From contig CAWZYM010000209.1 of NCBI GenBank assembly GCA_963966185.1, positions 1,047,501-1,111,500 on the forward strand: 64,000 bases of DNA, given 5' to 3'. Position 1 is the first letter of the stretch. Every line of letters starts with the position of its first letter. Below are positions 1-10,515 of this stretch, one piece after another. A program made the position numbers and the translations under genes. The stretch comes from Rhabditoides inermis. Lineage: Eukaryota > Nematoda > Chromadorea > Rhabditida > Rhabditidae. Under the pieces are notes generated by a model. It saw only the letters and a list, made by a program, of their open reading frames with translations. It had not been told where the DNA came from and made no database searches.

Positions 1-69
1 GAATAAACATATGTACATAAGTATGATAAGTATAATATATAATATGTATCTTTTTTGTTCATTTTTCAG

Positions 70-736
70 GCATGTTACTGTCTATTCTCGCGTTCTACCA
101 TATTTTATGTCTGTTGTGTGAACTCGAAAACGCGACTATAGGCATTCTGCACATACAGGTATTTTTCAGACATTTTACAGCTTTACCATGAAAAACACCT
201 TGTTAATTATTTTTAATGTCACATATGTAGATGTGTGACTTTTCAGATCAACCGTGTGGGGTGCTTCAAACTAATGGCTTTCTATCTTGTTATCTCTTGT
301 CTTCAATCCACAATGTTCATGACGATATCGTTTGATTTATTTCTCGCAGTCGCATTTCCTCTGTGGTCAGTTGGCAGAACACGAAAACAGTTGCACCAAT
401 TGTAGCATAGTAGTTTTGATGTAGAATACTGTTGAATATTTTGAACAAATTCGAACAACCGCGAGAAGATCTTTTTCTCCGAAATAGTTTCTTTGATGAG
501 TCGAATTTCGTTATTTAAGAATTTAAGTTGTACTTTTCGAGAAACGTGTAGATCTTATTTGCACACATGTTACAAGTGGATTAACTTCTGACCTTACCTT
601 TCGTAATCAGTATCAGTACATAACACCATAATGTAAAGTGCTTCTAGAGATACGTATAAGTAGATAAGTGTTACACGTTACTGATTGAAAATTATTGTGG
701 CTGCAAATGCACCGCGAGAGAGATGGAAGAGAGGGA

Positions 737-820
<84 letters not shown>

Positions 821-2891
821 AATAGAGCAGTCGAGGGACGATTGTCCACATTACCGCACAGTCTGCTGCACAATATGCTCGTTTGTTTTCCGGAAATTTG
901 TGAGAACATGTTTCATGTATATATGTAAACACGAAAAAAATAGAGAAACAAGAAATACGAAACTATATAAATTATGAAAAGCAAGATATCTTGTACTAGG
1001 CACATGCGTTTCCGTCAGTCGGTGTACCTCATGGTCCCTTAACTGATAAAATTTTCATAATAGACCAAAACCACCGATACCACTTTGTAGAGCACCCTTG
1101 AAAACCTCTATGTGCACACGAGTCGCTCCTAGGTTCGACCAAATTCGATCGGTTCTTACGCGGATCATGTGATATCTCTGTTCTAGGCACATGCGCTTCC
1201 GTCTGTCGATTAGAGATAGAAATAAATAAGAAGATTAGAAATATGTATGTTCTAGGCACATGCGGGTTAGCGATAGAAAGAAATAAGAAGATCAGATATA
1301 TATCTCTGTTCCAGGCACATGCGCTTCCGCCTGCCGGTCTACCTCGTGCTGGTCTCGATCCCAGCCGCCGCCTATGCCTGTCTCATCATAGCCCTCGCAG
1401 TGGCTAACATGAACGACGAACCACTCTTCCTATGCAACCCGCCGCTTGGTGAGAAACTTATCACATTATCATAAGACAACTCACTCTGCAACCGTGAACC
1501 ATGTAGAGCGGGACAATCGAAACCGAAAAATGTGAGCATTCCTTTGCTCGCACATTGTTTTTGGAAAAAACACACACAAGTCTGAGTAGGGGTAAAGGGA
1601 AACATTCAAATCAAGAGGTTACAGCTCTGCCTCCTTCAACAAGTGCATTCTGGTCGTCGTTCAATGTCAAGGCATGTTTTGACAACCTATTCTCAATATT
1701 CTTCTCATATTATTCTTTTCACCTTTTCCCTTTTACTTCGGACTCTTCTTCTCGTTCATTCTTCGGAGTATTTTTCTCATTTTTCTTCTTCTAGGCATTC
1801 CTGTTCTTTTGAGTTTTCTAGTCATCTTTATTCTCATCTTTTTCGTCTGGGTTTTCGTCTAATATATTTCTTCTCATCCATTCTTCTAATCTTTGTTCCA
1901 GATCAACTTCCTCGCTCTCCTTCTCTACCTTGGAGTTTGCGTTGTTGTGATACACAGAGGTGATCACATGATAGTTTAAGATTTATTAATAATCATTATT
2001 ACCATATTTAACATGTTGTTGATATTGATGTCTATCAAACTTTTCGGATAAGGAAGTGGCATCAGTTCATGCGGTAGTTTCGAACACGCAATAATGTAAA
2101 ACGCAAAAATGACTTGTATGTATGAGAGATACTTTATGACATGAGAAAATCATACATTCGCGTACCTTGTTTCTTATTTGCTCGATTATGTTTACCCAAT
2201 ATTATTCACATGTTTATTATACAATTGCTCGATTGTTCTTGCTAGTCTCATTATCTCTATATTACGTATCAGTTATATGAATGGTTTTTATTTGATTCAC
2301 ATTATTCCTATTTACAGACCGTCGGCTCAAGAGATCGGGCAGTTATTCCGAAAAGAACGGCGAAAATAAGGTAATTCAAACTTCATACTCCATAACTACA
2401 ACGTTTGAAAAAGATAACAACAAGGATCAATTTAGAAAGAAAGTGTCAATTTATGGGCGGTAATATGCAAATGTCAGCAGGTGATGCGGTCTCTGTCTAA
2501 CGAAAACAACAAGAAAACATATTTAATGCTCATCATCATACTTATTTTGTTCAACTAAAAGGTTCGAACCCAATCAGTACAGTCTGTACAGATACAGTAC
2601 ATAATGCAGACTAATACATACAGTACATTACAGTACACCCGAATACATACAATCTAATACATACAGTACTACTACAGTATAGTCATTTACAGTACAACAT
2701 TTGAGTACATTCCAATCAGCAGGTGATGCGGTCTCTGTCGGTGATGATCGTCGTGTATGTGTTCTCGTGGATGGCGTGTATGGGGTGTGTGGACATCTGC
2801 CACTGGCTCGGATGCAGTCCTGACGTCCTCGACCTCTACCAGAGCTACGCTGTGAGTGCGACTCTCTCTTCCTCTCTCTCTTCCTCTCTCT

Positions 2892-2934
<43 letters not shown>

Positions 2935-4767
2935 GTACTTCGAGCACCCAACTCGCTCTCACTCGGCTGACCATTCACGCGACACTCGCCCATTGCGAAT
3001 GACTGACTCTTGCCAGACCCCAATACAACCCCACGTGCCCGTTTCTATGTTAGTCACTTGTCGTGGTTTTGTTCACTTCTTTATATTCATTAGTGCCGGG
3101 TTCAACAATGTGACAGATATACGATCGTTGTAGTTAAGTTGCTTTGTCGTTGGCAAGATTATTTTCGTGGTCTCGTTCTCTTCTTAATTAGTAGATTTGC
3201 AAGTTGTAAGACAGAAACTGTTTTTTTTGTTTTTGCAATATTCGTGTGACACGCGGTTAATTGGATTTCAACTATACTTAGTTAGTAGGCATGTGAGTGA
3301 GTGTTGGCTTGAAAGACTTTCTCTGAAACAGTTATATAATTATACATAATATTATTCAAGGAATAGTTCGCCGAGTCACGAAAGAAAATTGTTGTACCTT
3401 CTAGTCGCATTTTGAGACGTGAGGAGACCCAGGCATTCAAACGCTTATTTCGAAGCGATAAAAAACGAAAATGCAAACACAACTATGTACATGCTACCGT
3501 AGTATTTGGGTTATTATGTAGATGCTGCTGCCGTGGGAGACAGACCGCTGTAGAGTTACCATACTTTTGAGTAACTGGCAAATTTGATTACGTGATTTAC
3601 TTGTGAGTATTTTTTTTCAAATTTTGTTTATTATCAAAAAAAAATTTTATTCGATTTCAGGTTCTGTTCGCACTGGTCGCGTATAGCCAGAACTACTACG
3701 TGTGCTTCTTCCGCTCACCACAGTACAGGTGAGATACTGTAGGTACAGGGGTACTGTACTTATGGTACATAGTGCGGATAAACGGATACATGTCGAATAC
3801 AGTTCCCTGCATGATATTGGGAACATAGTAATTGGTGATACAAACGTAGATTGATGCACTTGTAGAACTAGGCATAGAACTTTCTGGAAACAAGGGAAAT
3901 ACATGATTGTTTAAAGGAACAGTGGCGACTTAATTATGCAACTAGCTCTCTCGAACGCGCTTTACCACGCATGCGAAACATTTGCAGTAGACAGGACTCG
4001 AACCAGCGAGGTCTGTGCCGCTACGGCGCACACACGCATTGAGCCACATAGTAAGTGAACGGGCTTCTTTCGTCGGGGATTGTGTGTTCTTTCGCCATTT
4101 CTGCCATTTCTGCAGTATTTAAGAATTCAACGGAATGGATGTCGTGGCGAGACAAATTTGAAATGAAATGTTGCAACAGCGAGTTGAAACAATTGAAAGC
4201 AATGGATAATCGTCGTTCTTTCTCACAATACGATTATGATTTGGGTTAATATGATTCTTTCAAAGATTCCGAGTCAAAAATAAATCGCCAGTGTACCTTT
4301 GAAGAAAACGGTTTTTTTAGAACTACGTTCGTGGAGCAACTCTACATGTGCGTTGGAAAGAAGGTAAGCAAGCGGGCGATTTCTCTCTATGTCTTCCTCT
4401 CCCTCCCCCCCTCTCTCTCTTTCTCTCTCTCTCTCTCCTTCTCTTTCTCTCCCTGTCTTTCTCTTTCTCTTTCTCTCTCTCTCCCTCTCTCTTTCTCGCC
4501 CTGTCTCTCTCTTCCTCTCCCTCTCTCTTTCTCGCCCTGTCTCTCTCTCTCTCCCTCTCCCTCTCTTTTTCTCGCCCTGTCTCTCTCTCCCTCTCCCTCT
4601 CTCTTTCTCGTCCTGTCTCTCTCTCCCTCTCCCTATCTCTTTCTCTCCCTCTCTCTTTCTCTCCCTGTCTCTCTTTCTCCCTCTCCCTCACTATCTTCTT
4701 ACAGATGCCTCGACCAACCGTGACTACAATGAGCAAGTCCACCATAAAAATATCGCGAGTGGATTAG
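70..4767 (+). CDS. Srsx-like 7TM chemoreceptor, 5' end missing
   Basis: Ten exons can be chained in phase: 70-158, 247-365, 1315-1448, 1625-1671, 1902-1959, 2318-2370, 2723-2851, 3661-3728, 4321-4363 and 4705-4767 (TAG), 266 residues. The first exon starts in phase 1, so the N-terminus and TM1 lie left of the window. Visible hydrophobic helices are in exons 1 (TM2), 2 (TM3, ending DLFLAVAFPLW), 3 (TM4, then LCNPPL), 5 (TM5, then the basic loop HRDRRLKR), 7 (TM6) and 8 (TM7, then SPQYR). The D-L-x-x-A-x-x-F-P motif after TM3 and the C-x-P-P motif after TM4 are typical of nematode Srsx receptors. It should be a G-protein-coupled odorant receptor in sensory neuron membranes. Exon 4 needs a GC-AG intron (donor GCATGT at 1672). 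A MITE lies in intron 8, ending 16 bp before exon 9, and a degenerate one in intron 7. The family call is moderately secure; the coding status is well supported. Confidence 0.8.
717..822. repeat. (GA)n simple repeat
   Basis: A roughly 100-bp GA-rich tract inside intron 2 of the Srsx-like gene. Long open frames across it are low-complexity artefacts and are not annotated. Confidence 0.9.
1005..1320 (+). repeat. Repeated 3' splice site/exon-start copies
   Basis: The sequence at the start of receptor exon 3 (acceptor, then GCACATGCGCTTCCG) also appears at about 1000, 1186 and 1251, before the genuine copy at 1311. Each copy keeps the AG-GCACATGCG core, and the intervals carry repeated AGAAATAAGAAGAT words. 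Only the last copy continues into an open transmembrane exon. Confidence 0.65.
2862..2934. repeat. (CT)n simple repeat in intron 7
   Basis: CT-rich tract with an internal C run, starting 11 bp after the donor of exon 7 of the Srsx-like gene. Confidence 0.9.
3340..3445. mobile_element. Degenerate MITE-1 end
   Basis: Shares the GGAATAGTTCGCC terminal motif, the CTTCTAGTCGCATTT block and the GTGAGGAGACCCAGGC block with the better copy at 13189-13460. The rest of the element is gone. It lies in intron 7 of the Srsx-like receptor gene. Confidence 0.55.
3911..4304. mobile_element. MITE-2, TTAA-flanked, with tRNA-like promoter boxes
   Basis: About 390 bp with imperfect terminal inverted repeats: AGGAACAGTGGCGACTTA at the left and the complement of TAAATCGCCAGTGTACCT at the right. 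It is preceded by TTAA and followed by TTGA, a decayed TTAA. TTAA target duplication is known for piggyBac-type transposons; assignment there is inference. On the minus strand at about 3970-4050 an A-box-like TGGCTCAATGCG is followed by a perfect B-box GGTTCGAGTCC, so a tRNA-like piece sits inside the MITE. It also serves as the empty-site reference for the LTR element at 37859-45232. Confidence 0.75.
4380..4700. repeat. (CT)n-rich intron 9 of the Srsx-like gene
   Basis: A 320-bp CT-rich tract in near-tandem 40-50 bp blocks (CTTTCTCGCCCTGTCTCT repeated). It fills intron 9 almost completely and ends at the acceptor CTTACAG before the last exon. Confidence 0.9.
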
Positions 4768-6056
4768 TATTGATTAATATGTACATTTAATTGATATGCT
4801 AATCAATCCTTTATCCAGAATCGCTATATCTTTACTATACAACAATTATACCTCAAGGGCTGGGAGAAACACAGTTCAGCAACGGGAAAGAAAGGGTCGA
4901 ATGTCTAAAGTCGATATTTGATCGATAACTAGTCGAAAATCAGTCGTTCGATATCTTTCCCATGATCTATTAGAATCAGATATCAATATGGACGACAGTG
5001 AAGCTCTAAGTGTTCCTTTCCTTCCATTATCTTCCATAAATAGTAACCCTCCCGATTAGGAATCCTCAGGATAGTAACTCCTCGGACTAGCGTTCTCGAT
5101 GAGTTGTTTCCAGCCTCGCTCAAGGGAAAAGATCATTTTGACCCGAACGCGCAATACGAGAAAGAAAGACTTAATAAGTGTTATGTGTTTTAATGAAGTT
5201 GTCGTGTATGACAAATCTAATGGAGACATAATACCTAGCAAGATGAAAGGCTGAACCTAATACTCACAAAAAGGACAAAAACTCATCAAAGTATGTAGTT
5301 ACAGAGCTAGTGGACAAGCTCAGCGTTGCACTCGACACTCGACGTCAAGAAGAATATCAGAGTATCCGACATCGATGGCTTGTTCTTCTTGTTCGAATCC
5401 GCATTGCGTCGCACACTATGCACGCCTCGGTCCGTCGTCCGACCTTTCTTCCGGCACGACGTCTGAAAATGGATTCAATAATGAATGAATTTATTACAGA
5501 AAAAATCTGCGTCACACAAATCACAATCACATTAAAAAATACGACGGGGGAGTATGGTGGCGGGGCTCTAGGGGCATCTCTTCTCGAGTGGTGTGTATGG
5601 AGGGAGGTGAAAGAGGGCCGAGCCGTCGACCGTCATGAATGAGTGGGGACCACCAGAGAGCAGCCGCACTGATCGCCTTATGTCTCTCCTCTCTCTCTCT
5701 CTCTCCTCTCTTTTTTTTGAAAAAAAATGAACGGGAGTATTGAATGAACAGCAACCAGGAAGAAATGTTTATAATTAACACAATTCTTTCTGCGATAACG
5801 AGAAATGATCACAGTGACAATAGCTTCGGCTGGTCGTTTCCGATTCCAGTTCACTGCCGGTCACCCGCCCGACTCAGTCAGATGACAGCATACAGTAGGT
5901 AGCCAATTCCCGCACTATCTAATTAGTGATTAGCAAAGCCGGTATCACACTTCCGGAAGCAAAGCCGGTATCACACACAATCGCCTCTTCCGGTCTCTCG
6001 GCTGACGCGAGAATACTGTAGCCTACAGTATCTGCGAGTGCAGTACATCTCACAAT
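4768..6056. other. Intergenic, no gene recognised
   Basis: No open frame here has exon-like composition or splice sites that chain. Near 5935-5985 the word AGCAAAGCCGGTATCACAC occurs twice, and 5680-5715 is a short CT tract. Nothing else could be supported. Confidence 0.5.
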
Positions 6057-6277
6057 TGAATTAAAACTTGATCTGTCCAGTTCCGGTGACACTCGTTTTA
6101 TTACGGGAGCTCGCAAGCCATTGCACACACGCACACTCTAGTCTCGCGGCTGTCTTCCCCTTTCATTCACACAACATCACATTGCAGCCGCTCCTCATCT
6201 GGTGTCTCTCACTATTGAAAGATATGCCCGAGAACTAATTTCTTTGCGAAAGCGATCACAGTATCGATCTATAGTCG

Positions 6278-6540
6278 CGGCCTGGAGGATAGTTTGTTTT
6301 ATTGACAGCCGGGGTCAGTTGGCGAAACTCAGTTTCGACCCGGAGAGGTCAGACAGCGCGGGCAAGAATCGAGTGTCGCGCGGTCTCTTTGACTCGCAAG
6401 CCGGCTCCTATGATCGATATTATCGTTTGAAAGCGCGCGCTTGGGTCTTCACACGACTAGAAGATACATAGATCGAATACGACTAGAGGGCAGATCGATT
6501 TTCTACCGTGACACAGCGAACTATGTATCTCCCAGAATAA
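6278..6540. mobile_element. MITE-1 copy
   Basis: About 260 bp bounded by inverted CCTGGAGGATAGTTTG and the complement of CGAACTATGTATCTCCCAG. The same family occurs at 9149-9411 (duplicate), 13189-13460 (reverse) and 15447-15712. An 89-codon open frame inside is not conserved as protein between copies and is not called a gene. Confidence 0.75.
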
Positions 6541-6998
6541 TATTATACAGATAGCAGCCCCGCTACAATGAGGCTTCCCGCCAAAACACGCATTTGAACG
6601 GCTTTTTCGTGTGATAAGGAGACGGTCTGTGGTAATTGGTGTGGTAACGCGGTAACAGTTTTGAATCGTTATTTTTGTGTTTGTTCGACTTTCCAATGGG
6701 TCAAATAATGATCCAAAGTCGAAAATAATGCGCCACTGTTCCTTTAACAAAAAAATATTATTTACAACTCACGAGCACTTTAATTTTACACTATGAAATT
6801 AATATTTTTTACATGTTTTAAATAAGTTTCTAATCGTTCCATAATGTAATAATTTGCCAATTTGACTTCGAAAGTATGCACTATATCTTGGTATGATCGA
6901 TTCTTCAAATTCAGAGTGAACCCTTCCTTTAAAAAAAACTGATGTTGTTACATTATACCAGGTTCGCTTCAACCCAATCAGCCTTTCAGCAAAATATT

Positions 6999-7080
6999 CG
7001 CAGTCGGCAGGATTCGAACTTACGCGGGCAGAGCCCAATTGATTTCTAGTCAATCTCCTTAACCACTCGGACACGACTGC
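6999..7080 (-). tRNA. tRNA-Ser (anticodon AGA)
   Basis: Read on the minus strand, 82 nt fold as a class II tRNA: acceptor stem GCAGTCG with CGACTGC and discriminator G; D arm with TCC paired to GGA around GAGTGGTTAA; anticodon stem ATTGA/TCAAT closing loop CTAGAAA (AGA anticodon); long variable arm TGGGCTCTGCCC; T arm with GTTCGAATCC. Several changes from the usual metazoan tRNA-Ser are compensatory (D stem and anticodon stem). The T stem has one A-C mismatch, so activity is not certain. Confidence 0.8.
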
Positions 7081-7644
7081 ACGTGTGTGAGGCTGCGAGA
7101 AGCGAAGATAGCGCCGCAACTTTCTGCTCACTTTTGCAATGCACAAAGGATATAGCATCCAGGTATAGGCCATTCACCTATAGGCCATTCATCTCGGCAG
7201 AACGCGCCGCGCGTCAAATTTTCTTTGTTCACTGGGATGTGCCGTGTTGATGGAATGACGGACTTAGACCAGTACACCACAATCGCATAGGTTCGTGACC
7301 AGAGACGAGAATATGGTACTGAAAAAGAATGGACTAATGGACAGTCGAAAGGCATGTAAACTATCGTACCTGTCATCAACTTGAGGAGAGAAGGAGAGAA
7401 GGAGAGAAACAGCAGGCGGGCTGATGTGTCTGAAACCGAGTTTCTTTCTATCTATCTCCCTCTCGCACCCCTCCGCAGCACGATCAGATCCAGTGACGCA
7501 GTTTTTGAGATGGCGTAGACGTGGTCGTGACACGTCTTCTCGGTCGGATCTCGATCGGATATAATGCGATCCTTTCCGAATCGCAGCTCTACATTGTTCG
7601 ATTTGTACATATGTATGTCATATCCACTTGTAAACTGTTCTATT

Positions 7645-8267
7645 CTACAATTCAGAATTGCTCACTGGCAGTCGCACTCTTTTCATACACTGCGGATCCT
7701 TCCAGAATCGTGTTGTCTCGGATCTCCTTCGCTTTTCACGCCATCTTTCAAGCCCGCTCCTCCCCTGTGCTCTGGCCTGAATTAAACAATCAATAAGTCA
7801 ATCGATAAATCAGGACAATGTTATGAATCGATATTCACCTGTGTTGTACTTGACAATAAGAGGATGCAGGAGGCTCCATAGAGTAGAGATGTGATGAAAG
7901 TGATCAGAGTACTGAAATATTAAGGTAACTGTAAAAATACATCAATGTAAATGAATTTTGCACCTGGTTGTCAGTGGACATTAATGGAATCGACCAGTCA
8001 ATAGGCTGATCCAATGTTGTTTGACAGGAGTCGGTCCTACAAAAGTGTTTACCAGAAGAAACAAGTGACTATCTCATTCCATATTTATCGACGCCGGAGA
8101 AGGTGATGGTTGCGTCGTCTGAAATATGAAAGGTAGACACCAAAAAAGAAATGCTATTTGAAAAAAAACTCACCTTCTTCTACAGTGGTGCAGTAGAGTC
8201 GCGATTTCATAGAGTGCAACTCGCATCCCACTCCTCTCCTCATCCACTGTCTGTCCCACTTTTCGGT
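7645..8267 (-). pseudogene. Candidate membrane-protein gene fragment, copy 1
   Basis: Minus-strand exon-like blocks: 8174 to about 8250, a Cys-containing frame ([18 protein letters not shown]) with donor GTGAGT; 7964-8118, which continues that frame as DDATITFSGVDKYGMR, meets TAG at 8069-8071 and then stays open to a GTGCAA donor; 7839-7911, one hydrophobic helix (TLITFITSLLYG and onward); 7645-7776, a basic 43-residue tail ending in TAG. Together they suggest a small Cys-rich ectodomain, a single membrane helix and a basic cytoplasmic tail. The TAG, and a phase clash between the second and third blocks, mean that either a splice site was misread or the gene is broken. No family was recognised. 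Confidence 0.35.
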
Positions 8268-8347
8268 GTTCTTGCACTTTCTCCGTAGTCTGTTTCAACG
8301 GCTGCTTTTTATACTCATTCTCTCTCTCTCTCTCTCTCTCCATCTTC

Positions 8348-8918
8348 CTGCTCCACAGGCTGCTCCACAGACTGCTCCACAGGCTGCTCAACAGACTGCT
8401 CCACAAGCTGCTTCACAGACTTCTCTACAGGCTGCTCCACAGACTTCTCTACAGGCTGCTCCACAGACTGCTCAACAGACTGCTCCACAAGCTGCTCCAC
8501 AGACTGATCTACAGGCTGCTCCACAGACTGCTCCACAGGCTGCTCCACAGACTGCTCCACAGACTGCTCCACAGACTGCTCCACAGACTGTTCCACAGGC
8601 TGCTCCGCAAGCTGTTCCACAGGCTGCTCCACAGACTGTTCCACAGGCTGATCCACAGACTGCTCCACAGGCTGCTCCACAGACTTCTCTACAGGCTGCT
8701 CCACAGACTTCTCTACAGGCTGCTCCACAGACTGCTCAACAGACTGCTCCACAAGCTGCTCCACAGACTGATCCACAGGCTGCTCAACAGACTGCTCCAC
8801 AGGCTGCTCCACAGACTGCTCCACAGACTGCTCCACAGACTGCTCCACAGACTGTTCCACAGGCTGCTCCACAGACTGCTCCACAGGCTGCTCCACAGAC
8901 TGCTCCACAGGCTGTGGA
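8348..8918. repeat. 12-bp minisatellite
   Basis: About 47 copies of CTGCTCCACAGR with occasional CTTCTCTACAGG variants. Because the period is a multiple of three, every frame stays open (APQT or VEQP type repeats). It sits upstream of the candidate minus-strand gene, and its neighbour exon reads best in a different frame, so it is more likely intronic than coding. Confidence 0.85.
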
Positions 8919-9148
8919 GCAGCTAAATGAATTAAAATTTGATCTGTCCAGTTCCGGTGACACTCGTTTTATTACGGGAGCTCGCAAGCCATTGCACACA
9001 CGCACACTCTAGTCTCGCGGCTGTCTTCCCCTTTCATTCACACAACATCACATTGCAGCCGCTCCTCATCTGGTGTCTCTCACTATTGAAAGATATGCCC
9101 GAGAACTAATTTCTTTGCGAAAGCGATCACAGTATCGATCTATAGTCG

Positions 9149-9411
9149 CGGCCTGGAGGATAGTTTGTTTTATTGACAGCCGGGGTCAGTTGGCGAAACT
9201 CAGTTTCGACCCGGAGAGGTCAGACAGCGCGGGCAAGAATCGAGTGTCGCGCGGTCTCTTTGACTCGCAAGCCGGCTCCTATGATCGATATTATCGTTTG
9301 AAAGCGCGCGCTTGGGTCTTCACACGACTAGAAGATACATAGATCGAATACGACTAGAGGGCAGATCGATTTTCTACCGTGACACAGCGAACTATGTATC
9401 TCCCAGAATAA
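9149..9411. mobile_element. MITE-1 copy in duplicate unit 2
   Basis: Same element as 6278-6540, carried along by the tandem duplication at a distance of 2871 bp. Confidence 0.75.
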
Positions 9412-9869
9412 TATTATACAGATAGCAGCCCCGCTACAATGAGGCTTCCCGCCAAAACACGCATTTGAACGGCTTTTTCGTGTGATAAGGAGACGGTCTG
9501 TGGTAATTGGTGTGGTAACGCGGTAACAGTTTTGAATCGTTATTTTTGTGTTTGTTCGACTTTCCAATGGGTCAAATAATGATCCAAAGTCGAAAATAAT
9601 GCGCCACTGTTCCTTTAACAAAAAAATATTATTTACAACTCACGAGCACTTTAATTTTACACTATGAAATTAATATTTTTTACATGTTTTAAATAAGTTT
9701 CTAATCGTTCCATAATGTAATAATTTGCCAATTTGACTTCGAAAGTATGCACTATATCTTGGTATGATCGATTCTTCAAATTCAGAGTGAACCCTTCCTT
9801 TAAAAAAAACTGATGTTGTTACATTATACCAGGTTCGCTTCAACCCAATCAGCCTTTCAGCAAAATATT

Positions 9870-9951
9870 CGCAGTCGGCAGGATTCGAACTTACGCGGGC
9901 AGAGCCCAATTGATTTCTAGTCAATCTCCTTAACCACTCGGACACGACTGC
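9870..9951 (-). tRNA. tRNA-Ser (AGA), duplicate copy
   Basis: Identical to the copy at 6999-7080 and placed 2871 bp downstream by the tandem duplication. Confidence 0.8.
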
Positions 9952-10515
9952 ACGTGTGTGAGGCTGCGAGAAGCGAAGATAGCGCCGCAACTTTCTGCTC
10001 ACTTTTGCAATGCACAAAGGATATAGCATCCAGGTATAGGCCATTCACCTATAGGCCATTCATCTCGGCAGAACGCGCCGCGCGTCAAATTTTCTTTGTT
10101 CACTGGGATGTGCCGTGTTGATGGAATGACGGACTTAGACCAGTACACCACAATCGCATAGGTTCGTGACCAGAGACGAGAATATGGTACTGAAAAAGAA
10201 TGGACTAATGGACAGTCGAAAGGCATGTAAACTATCGTACCTGTCATCAACTTGAGGAGAGAAGGAGAGAAGGAGAGAAACAGCAGGCGGGCTGATGTGT
10301 CTGAAACCGAGTTTCTTTCTATCTATCTCCCTCTCGCACCCCTCCGCAGCACGATCAGATCCAGTGACGCAGTTTTTGAGATGGCGTAGACGTGGTCGTG
10401 ACACGTCTTCTCGGTCGGATCTCGATCGGATATAATGCGATCCTTTCCGAATCGCAGCTCTACATTGTTCGATTTGTACATATGTATGTCATATCCACTT
10501 GTAAACTGTTCTATT

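Noticed and set aside
4323..4790. Several 130-140 codon frames in a CT tract
   Set aside because: Simple-sequence artefacts inside the last intron of the Srsx-like gene.
6202..6471. 89-codon frame repeated at 9073-9342
   Set aside because: It lies in MITE-1; the other copies of the element do not keep the frame.
8266..9012. A 248-codon plus-strand frame starting like a signal peptide and running into APQT repeats
   Set aside because: The repeat is 12 bp long, so all frames stay open; in the duplicate the same start runs into a different frame because the CT tract is 4 bp shorter. The splice-site evidence nearby is on the minus strand.
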